From Anabaena catenula FACHB-362 (GTDB lineage: Bacteria > Cyanobacteriota > Cyanobacteriia > Cyanobacteriales > Nostocaceae), in assembly GCF_014698735.1 (NCBI RefSeq), contig NZ_JACJTQ010000019.1, forward strand, positions 1-64,000: a stretch of DNA of 64,000 nt. The letters are read 5' to 3'. Made by a program: the position numbers and the translations under genes. Numbering within the stretch: the first letter of the stretch is position 1; each line of letters begins with the position of its first letter. Below, piece by piece: positions 29,591 through 37,500 of this stretch. Below the pieces are notes generated by a model that was given only the letters and a program-made list of their open reading frames with translations, was not told the origin of the DNA and did not search any database.

Positions 29591-29618
29591 GTAGGGGTAA
29601 TTCATGAATTACCCCTAC
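29591..29618. repeat. REP palindrome at the 3' end of hsdR
   Basis: A perfect 28-bp copy with half-site GTAGGGGTAATTCA. Its arm supplies the hsdR stop codon TAG (29615-29617) and it lies 20 bases upstream of the RAYT start codon. Confidence 0.9.
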
Positions 29619-31975
29619 ACCGAATATAATAAACTTTGTAAATTATTTACCGCTTCCCTCAACTCCTGAACACCCCCAAACTGTTGAGCAATTTCAATTA
29701 CATTACCATAATTATCAAACTCCCTATTAGCCTTAAAAGTCGTGGGAATATTAAACTCCTCAACCCCCTTTTCAGCATATTTATCCAAAAGTATTTTTAA
29801 AATAGCCCTTGCTTCCTCCCCATATTGTTCAAAAAAGTCAGATTTATGACGACGTAACCTTTCAGCGCGTTGTTTGCAAGTCAACACGGGAGCATCAAAG
29901 GCAATATGACATAATAAATCAAAAGGATCAGCTTCGGAAAGATTTGTAACTTCTTTTAACTCATCAAAATCAATTCCCTTATCTGCCAACAAATCAATAA
30001 TTTCTGCCCGTTCTTCAGGAACAGCCCAGCGTTGTTGTATTTCTATAGTAGAACGATAGAGAATCCTAATTTGTTCTCTCGTATAGTCAATTAATTTAGA
30101 CAAACGCAGTTTATTATCTACATCTAAATCATAAATTTTTTCCTCAACAATTTCCTCACTACCCCCGTCAGCATAATATTTATGAGGTGGTGCGTCATCA
30201 TCATCTGGTGTGGGTAATTTGTGAATTACCCCTACATCTTCTTGTAGAGGCAATTCATGAATTACCTCTACGATAATTTTTCCCTCATCATCAATTTGTG
30301 ATTCATTAATTAAAGTAGGTTCACCATCAAAATCTTTATCTTCAAAGAGTACAGTGCTATTAGTATAATCAACTACATTAAAAGACATTTTTCCTTTTTC
30401 TTCTCGGACACGAGTTCCTCGGCCAATGATTTGTTTAAAATCTGTCATGGAACGAATAACACGGGCAAGAATCACATTTTTACAAGTGGGAATATCTACT
30501 CCAGTAGTCAGCAGTTTAGAAGTAACCGCAATAATATGAGTTTCATCTAAAACATCTTTAAATTTATCGAGATGTCCTTTACCAACATCACCAGCATCAG
30601 AAGTAATGCGAGATATGTAATTAGGATTTGTTTTTGTAATATCAGTATTGAGGTTGCGTAACTCTTTCACCATTGCTTTTACATGAGGTTCATCCACACA
30701 AAAAACAATGGTTTTGGCATAACGATCTGTATCTTTCAGAAAATCAGTAATATGTTTAGCAATTGCCTTTGTCCGCACTTCTCTAACTAATTTCCTCTCA
30801 AAATCTGGAGTTTGATAAACTTCATTAGGAATAGTTCTCCCATAACGATCAATTTCTCCAGCACCAGGCCGCCATCCTTCTTTATCAGAACGAGTAGTCA
30901 CCCGATAGACTCGATATGGTGCTAAAAAACCATCATTAATCCCTTGCTTGAGAGAATAAGTATAAAGAGGATTACCAAAATAGCGATAGGTATCTACGTT
31001 ATCATCCCGTAACGGTGTCGCAGTCAATCCCAATTGATAAGCAGGTGCAAAATATTCTAAAATTTGTCGCCAGTTACTTTCATCTCTGGCGCTACCTCGA
31101 TGACATTCATCAATAATAATCAAATCAAAATAATCAGGACTATATTCTCTATAAAGTCCTGGTTGATTTTGAGTATCACTAATTGCTTGATAAATAGCAA
31201 AATAAAGATCACGTCCTTTTTTAGCTTCACCTTGAATTTTGTAGATTTTATCCTCATTAAAAGCCGAAAAATCTTTATTCATCGGATCATCTACCAATAT
31301 ATTCCGGTCTGCCAAAAATAAAATTCTTGGTGAGCGAAAGTATCCCAAAGTATTCCATTCAATTCTTGACAATTTCCAAGCAATTTGAAAAGAAACGGTA
31401 GTTTTTCCCGTTCCAGTTGCTAATGTTAATAATAACCGTTTTTGACCTTTAAAAATTGCTGCTAGTGCCGCATTAATAGCATTTCGTTGATAGTAACGTA
31501 CAGGTTTATCAGGAATTGGATAAGCAGGAGTTAATAATTTTTCAGCAATATTTTCTCTAATTTGTTCTTGTGATTCACCTTTTAACCTCCGCCAAAGTTC
31601 ATCACCACTAGGAAACGACTCCATCACATCAGACTGTTTACCTGTGATGAAATCAAACTCAACAATTCCTTCTCCATTAGTTGAGAAAGCAAACTTTACC
31701 CCTAAAATATTTGCATATTCTCTAGCCTGTTCTAATCCCTCATCAGGAGTTTTGCGTTTCCGTTTCGCTTCCACTACAGCTAGAGGGAAATCACCTTTTA
31801 AAAGCAAATAATCTGCAAATTTCTTTTTACCACGGGGTTGACGCTGATTTTTTGGTCTAATTTTACCATCAGTGAAGTAATACTGCTCGTAATAGCTATA
31901 AGGTTCTGTATCCCAGCCAGCTTGATTTAATTTTGGTTCTACATACTTACGGCAGGTATTCGCTTCATTACTCAT
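29615..31975 (-). CDS. hsdR: Type I restriction-modification motor/nuclease subunit HsdR
   Basis: HsdR translocates DNA and cuts it when sites are unmethylated. The 786-residue protein has an N-terminal PD-(D/E)XK nuclease with Asp55 and Glu69-Ala-Lys71, Walker A ATGTGKT at 186-192, a DECH-type box (IIIDECHRGSA) near 292, helicase motifs TATPLRDDN and QIIGRGTRVREE, and a C-terminal EcoEI_R_C-type helical domain (RAERLRRHKSDFF onwards). Residues 569-590 (EVIHELPLQEDVGVIHKLPT) come from two REP palindromes in frame, in a linker between the motor and the C-terminal domain. All active-site residues are intact. Confidence 0.95.
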   Translation of the reverse strand: MSNEANTCRKYVEPKLNQAGWDTEPYSYYEQYYFTDGKIRPKNQRQPRGKKKFADYLLLKGDFPLAVVEAKRKRKTPDEGLEQAREYANILGVKFAFSTNGEGIVEFDFITGKQSDVMESFPSGDELWRRLKGESQEQIRENIAEKLLTPAYPIPDKPVRYYQRNAINAALAAIFKGQKRLLLTLATGTGKTTVSFQIAWKLSRIEWNTLGYFRSPRILFLADRNILVDDPMNKDFSAFNEDKIYKIQGEAKKGRDLYFAIYQAISDTQNQPGLYREYSPDYFDLIIIDECHRGSARDESNWRQILEYFAPAYQLGLTATPLRDDNVDTYRYFGNPLYTYSLKQGINDGFLAPYRVYRVTTRSDKEGWRPGAGEIDRYGRTIPNEVYQTPDFERKLVREVRTKAIAKHITDFLKDTDRYAKTIVFCVDEPHVKAMVKELRNLNTDITKTNPNYISRITSDAGDVGKGHLDKFKDVLDETHIIAVTSKLLTTGVDIPTCKNVILARVIRSMTDFKQIIGRGTRVREEKGKMSFNVVDYTNSTVLFEDKDFDGEPTLINESQIDDEGKIIVEVIHELPLQEDVGVIHKLPTPDDDDAPPHKYYADGGSEEIVEEKIYDLDVDNKLRLSKLIDYTREQIRILYRSTIEIQQRWAVPEERAEIIDLLADKGIDFDELKEVTNLSEADPFDLLCHIAFDAPVLTCKQRAERLRRHKSDFFEQYGEEARAILKILLDKYAEKGVEEFNIPTTFKANREFDNYGNVIEIAQQFGGVQELREAVNNLQSLLYSV
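30208..30271. repeat. Two REP palindromes inside hsdR
   Basis: Copies at 30208-30235 (imperfect, one arm GTGTGGGTAATTTG) and 30244-30271 (GTAGAGGCAATTCA half-site, one mismatch). Both are translated as part of HsdR. Confidence 0.9.
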
Positions 31976-31998
31976 GACTAGTTAGTTCATCGCTTAAT

Positions 31999-32135
31999 AT
32001 GTCAATTATTTTAAGGACAATTAATCTGTTAACACCAGTTTAAAGACAAAAATAAGTCAAATAGACAACTAATTTGGCAACACGGACACCCATTTGTCAA
32101 CGCGGTCAAATAATTTGGCAAGTGACAAATGTACA
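31999..32135. mobile_element. Tn7/CAST-like transposon end abutting tRNA-Ala (candidate)
   Basis: About six related units with cores such as GACAACTAATTTGGCAAC begin at 32016, 32045, 32064, 32085, 32105 and 32124, the last four spaced 19-21 bases. The series ends in GTGACAAATGTACA at 32122-32135, one base from the tRNA 3' nucleotide. Published ends of CRISPR-associated Tn7-like elements of cyanobacteria also finish in TGTACA and carry arrays of TnsB sites of this kind, and many insert beside tRNA genes. No tnsB, tnsC, tniQ, cas12k or CRISPR repeat is in the window, and no matching opposite end was found. Inference from pattern only. Confidence 0.5.
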
Positions 32136-32136
32136 A

Positions 32137-32209
32137 TGGAGAATAGGAGACTCGAACCCCTGACCTCTGCGGTGCGATCGCAGCACTCTACCAACTGAGC
32201 TAATTCCCC
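32137..32209 (-). tRNA. tRNA-Ala (anticodon CGC)
   Basis: The minus strand folds as a full cloverleaf: acceptor stem GGGGAAT/ATTCTCC including the G3-U70 pair that marks alanine tRNAs, D arm GCTC/GAGT, anticodon stem CTGCG/CGCAG with loop ATCGCAC, and T arm AGGGG/CTCCT with loop TTCGAGT. The anticodon in the loop is CGC, reading GCG. The discriminator base is A and CCA is not encoded. A HIP1 octamer (GCGATCGC, 32174-32181) spans the anticodon arm. Confidence 0.93.
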
Positions 32210-32251
32210 TTGTGAGTGCAGAGTAGCAAGCTCTGACAGACGTACTCTATC

Positions 32252-32980
32252 TTAACACTCAGGCACGGCAGATTTTACATCTTTTTGCAAATAAACCTCC
32301 TGTACCCGTTCCAATTCCAAATCAGTTAAATAATCTACAGTCCAGTTGGCTTGACGCTGAAGCATATGAAAAGGGTAAGTATGGGCTACACCAACTACTT
32401 GCATCTGGGCGCGTTTTGCTGCTTGAATACCCGCTGGAGTATCTTCAATCGCTAAACATTCTTGGGGTTGCAAGTTTAATTCTACAAATTTTTGGTTAAA
32501 GCGTTCTACCGCCAGCAGATAACCTTCTGGTTGGGGTTTAGTGGTGGTGGTGTCATCCCCAGTAACAATAATCTGAAAGTATTCAGCCAGTTTGCCACGT
32601 TCTAGTACAAATTCTATTTCTTGACGGAGAGCGTCACTAACTAACCCTAGTTTAATATTTTGCGATCGCACCTGAAAAATTAAGTCATCTATTCCCGGAT
32701 ACAAAGGCAGTTTTTCTAATTTCTCCAGTTCCAGCACATAAGCCTGAGCCTTGCGTTTGAGCAACTGAATCAAATACTCCTCGGTTGCAACTCTACCACG
32801 ATTTTTCAGCAAGTCTTGAAAACAAGCGCGATAGCTCCTTCCTAGAGAAGCTTGACGCTCTTGCACCCTTTGGGGTTGGAGATTTTCCTGCACCAGAATC
32901 TCATCTATCAGTTTCAGATGAATCGGCTCATCTTTAATAATCACACCATTAAAATCGAACAGAACTGCCTTTAAACTCAT
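32252..32980 (-). CDS. HAD-superfamily hydrolase, beta-phosphoglucomutase-like
   Basis: A 242-residue HAD subfamily IA protein with motif I VLFDFNGVIIKDEP (residues 6-19), a helical cap, motif II LGLVSDAL near 111, Lys in TKPQPEGYLLAV near 147, and motif IV CLAIEDTPAGIQAAKRAQ near 175. Motif I reads D-F-N-G rather than D-x-D-G: the general acid/base Asp is replaced by Asn. That may mean a different phosphatase chemistry or lowered turnover. It ends 43 bases from the tRNA gene. Substrate unknown. Confidence 0.85.
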   Translation of the reverse strand: MSLKAVLFDFNGVIIKDEPIHLKLIDEILVQENLQPQRVQERQASLGRSYRACFQDLLKNRGRVATEEYLIQLLKRKAQAYVLELEKLEKLPLYPGIDDLIFQVRSQNIKLGLVSDALRQEIEFVLERGKLAEYFQIIVTGDDTTTTKPQPEGYLLAVERFNQKFVELNLQPQECLAIEDTPAGIQAAKRAQMQVVGVAHTYPFHMLQRQANWTVDYLTDLELERVQEVYLQKDVKSAVPEC

Positions 32981-33228
32981 GCCACTATGCCAAACACTAG
33001 GAAAGCAATATCCTGAAAATTATTATTATCCATTCTGGTGTCTGTTAATGTGAGCGATCGCTTGACAAGCATATTACTTTTGTATTACAACTAAATTACA
33101 TAAATCTGGAAATATTCTATGTAACGTCTAAATTTATACCAAGAATATACACTATTGTGTTAGCAATTCCGCAAATAGTCTATCTATGAATTTTCCCAAT
33201 CCAAAATCTCAAATCCCAAACTCAAATT

Positions 33229-35376
33229 ATGCCCTACGAACAATTAGGAATTAATACACCATCACCCGTTTTATCTTGGGCAAATCATTCATTAGGCTCA
33301 GATGAAACCAAAATGGCCAAGAATGTTGCCTCCTTGCCATTTGTATTTAAACACGTTGCCTTAATGCCCGATGTTCACTTAGGAAAAGGTGCTTTAGTTG
33401 GTTCAGTTATTGCCACCAAAGATGCCATTATTCCTGCTGCTGTCGGAGTAGATATTGGTTGCTTTGTGGGAGAAACTTTAATTCCTTTAATAGATGGAAA
33501 ATCCTATCCAATCAAAGAATTAGCAGATAAGAATGGAGAATTTATTGTTTATGCTTGTACACCAACAGGAAAAATTGTAGCTGCCAAAGCCACTGCTCGA
33601 TTAACAAGAAAAAATGCTCCTCTGGTGAAAGTAATTTTAGATAACAGTGAAGAGATTATCTGTACTCCAGATCATCAATTTATGCTTCGAGATGGCAGCT
33701 ACCAAGAAGCGCAATTACTAGAAACAGGTACTTCCTTAATGCCTTTTTATTCCCAAGTTGATAAAGATGGTTATACACTCATATCTCAACCATACTCTGG
33801 GAGATGGCAAAAAGCACATTGGATGATTGCTCGTTCTGGTTTACTAGGTAAAATTCCCAAATTTGAGGGACAAAGAACAGTTATTCATCATCGCAATTTC
33901 CATGAATCAGATAATCGTCCAGAAAATCTTGAATTTATGGGAGCTAATGAGCATTCTGCCTATCACCGTTCTTTACTAGAAAGTAATCAACACTGGCAAT
34001 CTCCCGAATTTGAAGAAAATAGAAAAGCTGCTATTGCGCGAAAAGCACAAACTCCAGAAGGATATCAATATTATGCCGAGCGTGGCACTAAAAATATTCT
34101 TCAGTATATGCAACAGCAACCAGAACATTTTAGAAATGCAGTTGCAGATAATGGAATTCGGGGTAAGCAATATCTAATCACATATAACACAAGTGAAAAA
34201 GGGAGGGCAAAGTCTCAAGAAATTGCCAATCGTTACTACACCTGTGAAATCTGTGGTGCAGAAGTTAAGACACCAATTGGACTGCATAACCACCGTCGCA
34301 AAGAACACAAATGTAATCACAAAGTTGTCGCAGTCATTCCCCTAAATTACACGGAAAATGTGTATTGTCTGACAGTACCGGAGTATCATAACTTTGCTCT
34401 GAAAGCAGGGGTATTTGTTCATAACTGCGGAATGTGTGCCATCAAAACACAATTTACAGGTGAACAACTAGAAGGCAAACTCAAGAAAATTCGCCTAGAT
34501 ATTGAAGCTGCAATTCCCACAGGATTCAATGAAAACAAAGATGTAGAAAAAGCAGTAACTAACTGGCAACGTTGGCGCGATTTTTCTAACTTGCATCGTG
34601 GTGTGCAAGATTTAGAAAGCAAAGCAATGAAACAAATGGGTTCTCTTGGTGGAGGGAATCACTTTATCGAAATATGTCTCGATACAGAAAACCAAGTTTG
34701 GCTGATGTTGCATTCTGGTTCCCGTAACATTGGTAATAAACTAGCCCAATGCCATATTAATACCGCCAAAGAATTAGCAAAAATGGCAGGTAACAAATTA
34801 CCAGATCCAGATTTAGCTCACTTTGTAGTTGGTACACCAGAATTCCAAGCATATTGGCAAGATTTGCAATGGGCGCAAAATTATGCCCATTTTAACCGTG
34901 ATGTGATGATGTCACGATTTAAAAAAATTGTCGAAAAACATCTGACAGGAGGGAAAGTCACTAAACCTTTATTAGAGGTAAATTGTCATCACAACTATGC
35001 CGAAAAAGAATTACATTTTGGCGAAGATGTGTATGTAACTCGTAAAGGTGCAGTTCGCGCTCAAACAGAAGATTATGGGATTATTCCTGGTTCCATGGGA
35101 GCCAAATCTTTCATTGTCAAAGGTAAAGGTAATGCTCATAGTTTCTGTTCTTGTTCTCATGGTGCTGGGCGTTTAATGTCCAGAAGTAAGGCAAAGAACG
35201 TCTACACACTTGATGATTTAATTGAACAAACTCAGGGTGTAGAATGCCGTAAAGATGCAGGTGTTATTGATGAAATTCCTGGTGCTTATAAACCAATTGA
35301 GCAGGTAATGGAAAATCAAGCTGATTTGGTGGAAATAGTGGCAACTCTTAAACAAGTTCTTTGTGTAAAAGGTTAA
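33229..35376 (+). CDS. rtcB: RNA ligase RtcB interrupted by an intein
   Basis: RtcB joins RNA 2',3'-cyclic phosphate or 3'-phosphate ends to 5'-OH ends using Mn2+ and GTP. The 715-residue precursor consists of N-extein residues 1-77 (to GVDIG), an intein 78-399, and C-extein from Cys400 (CGMCAIKT). Host motifs are present: MPDVHLGKGALVGSV, GGGNHFIEI, LEVNCHHNYAEKE, and KGKGNAHSFCSCSHGAGRLMS, which carries the histidine that becomes guanylylated. Without the intein the enzyme would be 393 residues, a normal length. The insertion site is directly before the metal-binding Cys, so RtcB is inactive until splicing. A terminator follows. Confidence 0.95.
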   Translation: MPYEQLGINTPSPVLSWANHSLGSDETKMAKNVASLPFVFKHVALMPDVHLGKGALVGSVIATKDAIIPAAVGVDIGCFVGETLIPLIDGKSYPIKELADKNGEFIVYACTPTGKIVAAKATARLTRKNAPLVKVILDNSEEIICTPDHQFMLRDGSYQEAQLLETGTSLMPFYSQVDKDGYTLISQPYSGRWQKAHWMIARSGLLGKIPKFEGQRTVIHHRNFHESDNRPENLEFMGANEHSAYHRSLLESNQHWQSPEFEENRKAAIARKAQTPEGYQYYAERGTKNILQYMQQQPEHFRNAVADNGIRGKQYLITYNTSEKGRAKSQEIANRYYTCEICGAEVKTPIGLHNHRRKEHKCNHKVVAVIPLNYTENVYCLTVPEYHNFALKAGVFVHNCGMCAIKTQFTGEQLEGKLKKIRLDIEAAIPTGFNENKDVEKAVTNWQRWRDFSNLHRGVQDLESKAMKQMGSLGGGNHFIEICLDTENQVWLMLHSGSRNIGNKLAQCHINTAKELAKMAGNKLPDPDLAHFVVGTPEFQAYWQDLQWAQNYAHFNRDVMMSRFKKIVEKHLTGGKVTKPLLEVNCHHNYAEKELHFGEDVYVTRKGAVRAQTEDYGIIPGSMGAKSFIVKGKGNAHSFCSCSHGAGRLMSRSKAKNVYTLDDLIEQTQGVECRKDAGVIDEIPGAYKPIEQVMENQADLVEIVATLKQVLCVKG
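33460..34425 (+). other. RtcB intein with HNH homing-endonuclease domain and C2H2 zinc finger
   Basis: The 322-residue intein begins at Cys (CFVGETLIPLIDG), has the block B region CTPDHQFMLRDG, and ends with YCLTVPEYHNFALKAGVFVHN followed by Cys as the +1 residue. Between the splicing blocks lies HHRNFHESDNRPENLEFM then HSAYH, an HNH nuclease pattern of the kind used by homing endonucleases. Further on is CEICGAEVKTPIGLHNHRRK then EH, an exact C-x2-C-x12-H-x4-H zinc finger. Coordinates are nucleotides encoding residues 78-399. The frame is unbroken, so splicing and homing may both be active. Confidence 0.9.
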
Positions 35377-35383
35377 ATTTGTA

Positions 35384-35412
35384 GGGTGGGCAATGCCCAC
35401 CTTTTTTATTTT
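35384..35412 (+). terminator. Intrinsic terminator of rtcB
   Basis: GGTGGG pairs with CCCACC around a CAATG loop and is followed by a T-rich run, nine bases after the stop codon. Confidence 0.85.
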
Positions 35413-35504
35413 TAAACGCAGAGGTACGCGGAGGTTAGCGCGGAGGTACGCTGAGAATAGAGATAAAATTGGGGAGTTTATAGCTGATAATTCTTAAAAG
35501 ATAT

Positions 35505-37226
35505 CTATTCTTTCTCAGGCCTAACACTTAAATATCTATCTTTGCGAATAGTGGTGATAACAGTTTGGATGTAACTTTCTGCTGCACCCAAGGTTTTTAG
35601 TAAATGATTTCCTAACTCTAATGCTGCTTCAAATTCAGGTTGTACTACTTCTTTAGCACCCATTTGGGTTAAGAGGTCAATTTCTTTGTTATTGTGTGAG
35701 CGAGCAATTACATCTAAATGAGGTGCAATAGTCAGAGCATTTTTCAAAAGTAAGCGAGTGCTGGCAGGATCTGGAAGGGCAATTGCTAAAGCTTTGGCAG
35801 TTTCTAAATGTGCTTTTTCTAATACTAATTCAGAATCGGCATCTCCAAAAATGTAAGGTATTTGGTGCATTCGCAGTCTTTGTACAGATGCTTCGCTGTT
35901 TTCAATTACTAAAACTGGATATCCTTCGCTTTGCAATATGTTGACAATTACTTGTCCCACTCTACCATAACCTGCTACTACTACGTGACCAGTTATTATT
36001 TCTGGCATAGATAAATATTTTGGCGCGGAAAAGCGTTGTAATAATTTTGTTAATAAAGGTGTTTGATTTAAACTATTTGCTATTAAAGGTGCAACTTGGA
36101 GGGATAAAGGAGTGAGTAGAAGTGTAATTGCTGTAGTTCCTAATAATAAAGAATAGGTTTGTTGAGATATCAGTCCTAATTCTAAACCTACTAAGGCTAA
36201 TACAAAAGAAAATTCTCCAATTTGGTTGATACCAAAACTCGCAATAACGGCAGTTTTTAGAGAGTAACCAAATTTTAAAACGATTCCTAAAATAATTGCT
36301 GCTTTACCCAGCATTACTAAAGTCACTAATCCTAAAATTAGCCCAAAATTATTAATAAGGATAGCCGGATCAATTAGCATTCCAATTGATGCAAAAAACA
36401 GACTTGCAAATGTATCTCGCAACGGTAAAATTTTTGCTAATGCCTGATCAGCATAATCAATTTCAGAAATCATTAAACCAGCAACAAATGCCCCCATGGC
36501 AATTGAAAGACCCAAATGTGCAGTTATTAACGCAACTCCTAAACATAAGGCAATTACAACTAACAGAAATAATTCATTACTTTCGGTAGCAGCAATATTA
36601 CTTAAAACATGAGGTATTATCCACCGACTCAAGATAATTGCGACTATTACAAAGAGTGCGATTTTGAGTAGAGCAAATCCTAGTGCTATAGCAATATTTT
36701 CTGGTTGTTTCAAAGCAGGAAGTATTGCTAACATTACACCCAAGGCTAAATCTTGGGTAATTAAAATTGCCAGCATAATTTGCCCATGCACTGTATTAGT
36801 TTCACCTCTCTCTGTGAGTGTTTTTAATACTATGGCTGTGGAAGAAAGAGATAAAACTGCTCCTAAAAAGATTCCTTGTGTGATTCCCTCAGCCCAACCT
36901 GTAATTACAGTTACTATTGCTACTAAGGCAATTGTCAATCCAATTTGCAGTAAACTACCTTTGATGGCAATTTCTTTAACTCGTTTTAATTCTGCTAAGG
37001 AAAATTCTACACCCAGCGCAAACAGCAGAAAAGCGACACCAATTTCTGCTAAGGATTTAATGTCAGAAACATTGCCTAATAACTTGAAACCAAAAGGGCC
37101 AATAGCAAAGCCACTAACTAAATAACCAAGTATCACAGGTTGATGCAACCGATGTGCTAAAAATCCGCCGAGTGCTGTACTTACTAAAACGATTGTTAAA
37201 TCTAGAATTAAACTATGCTCTGTCAT
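35505..37226 (-). CDS. KefB-type monovalent cation:proton antiporter with TrkA-N domain
   Basis: A 573-residue CPA2-family protein. Residues about 5-390 contain some 12 hydrophobic helices including LGYLVSGFAIGPFGF, FLLFALGVEFSL and LSSTAIVLKTL, then a cytoplasmic RCK/TrkA-N Rossmann domain starting at HVVVAGYGRVGQVIVNIL near residue 413. Such proteins exchange K+ or Na+ for H+ under nucleotide control. No regulator such as KefF is adjacent. Ion specificity cannot be decided. Confidence 0.9.
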   Translation of the reverse strand: MTEHSLILDLTIVLVSTALGGFLAHRLHQPVILGYLVSGFAIGPFGFKLLGNVSDIKSLAEIGVAFLLFALGVEFSLAELKRVKEIAIKGSLLQIGLTIALVAIVTVITGWAEGITQGIFLGAVLSLSSTAIVLKTLTERGETNTVHGQIMLAILITQDLALGVMLAILPALKQPENIAIALGFALLKIALFVIVAIILSRWIIPHVLSNIAATESNELFLLVVIALCLGVALITAHLGLSIAMGAFVAGLMISEIDYADQALAKILPLRDTFASLFFASIGMLIDPAILINNFGLILGLVTLVMLGKAAIILGIVLKFGYSLKTAVIASFGINQIGEFSFVLALVGLELGLISQQTYSLLLGTTAITLLLTPLSLQVAPLIANSLNQTPLLTKLLQRFSAPKYLSMPEIITGHVVVAGYGRVGQVIVNILQSEGYPVLVIENSEASVQRLRMHQIPYIFGDADSELVLEKAHLETAKALAIALPDPASTRLLLKNALTIAPHLDVIARSHNNKEIDLLTQMGAKEVVQPEFEAALELGNHLLKTLGAAESYIQTVITTIRKDRYLSVRPEKE

Positions 37227-37324
37227 GATGTTGTCTTTGGTTTTATTTTGTTGTCAACTTTTGTCACTTACTTTTCAGAGTAACTTGAGTTGACAGTAGT
37301 CAACATCTACAGTGCGATAGCTGA

Positions 37325-37429
37325 TATAGCAGGTGACAGAGGACAGGTGACAGGTGACAGTCTGAAGAGTATTTTGGTGTCTAGGTTTTATAATCAGTTG
37401 GTGTCCTAACCGCCCTGTCCGTTGCTATA
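37325..37429 (+). mobile_element. MITE-like element, TATAGCA family, copy 2
   Basis: Bounded by TATAGCAG and TTGCTATA. Internally it has ATTTTGGTGTCTAGG, TTTTATAATCAGTTGG and TGTCCTAACC in common with the elements at 8209-8323 (inverted) and 46158-46325. Confidence 0.75.
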
Positions 37430-37500
37430 AAAAAAACTTGGAATTTAAAAAACTCCAAGTCTGAAATTAAGTAAGATTTATTGGTTTCTAAAGTTTTTCC

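Noticed and set aside
26979-30271. The palindromes as a CRISPR array
   Set aside because: They are self-complementary, irregularly spaced, and mostly within genes; there are no uniform spacers or cas genes.
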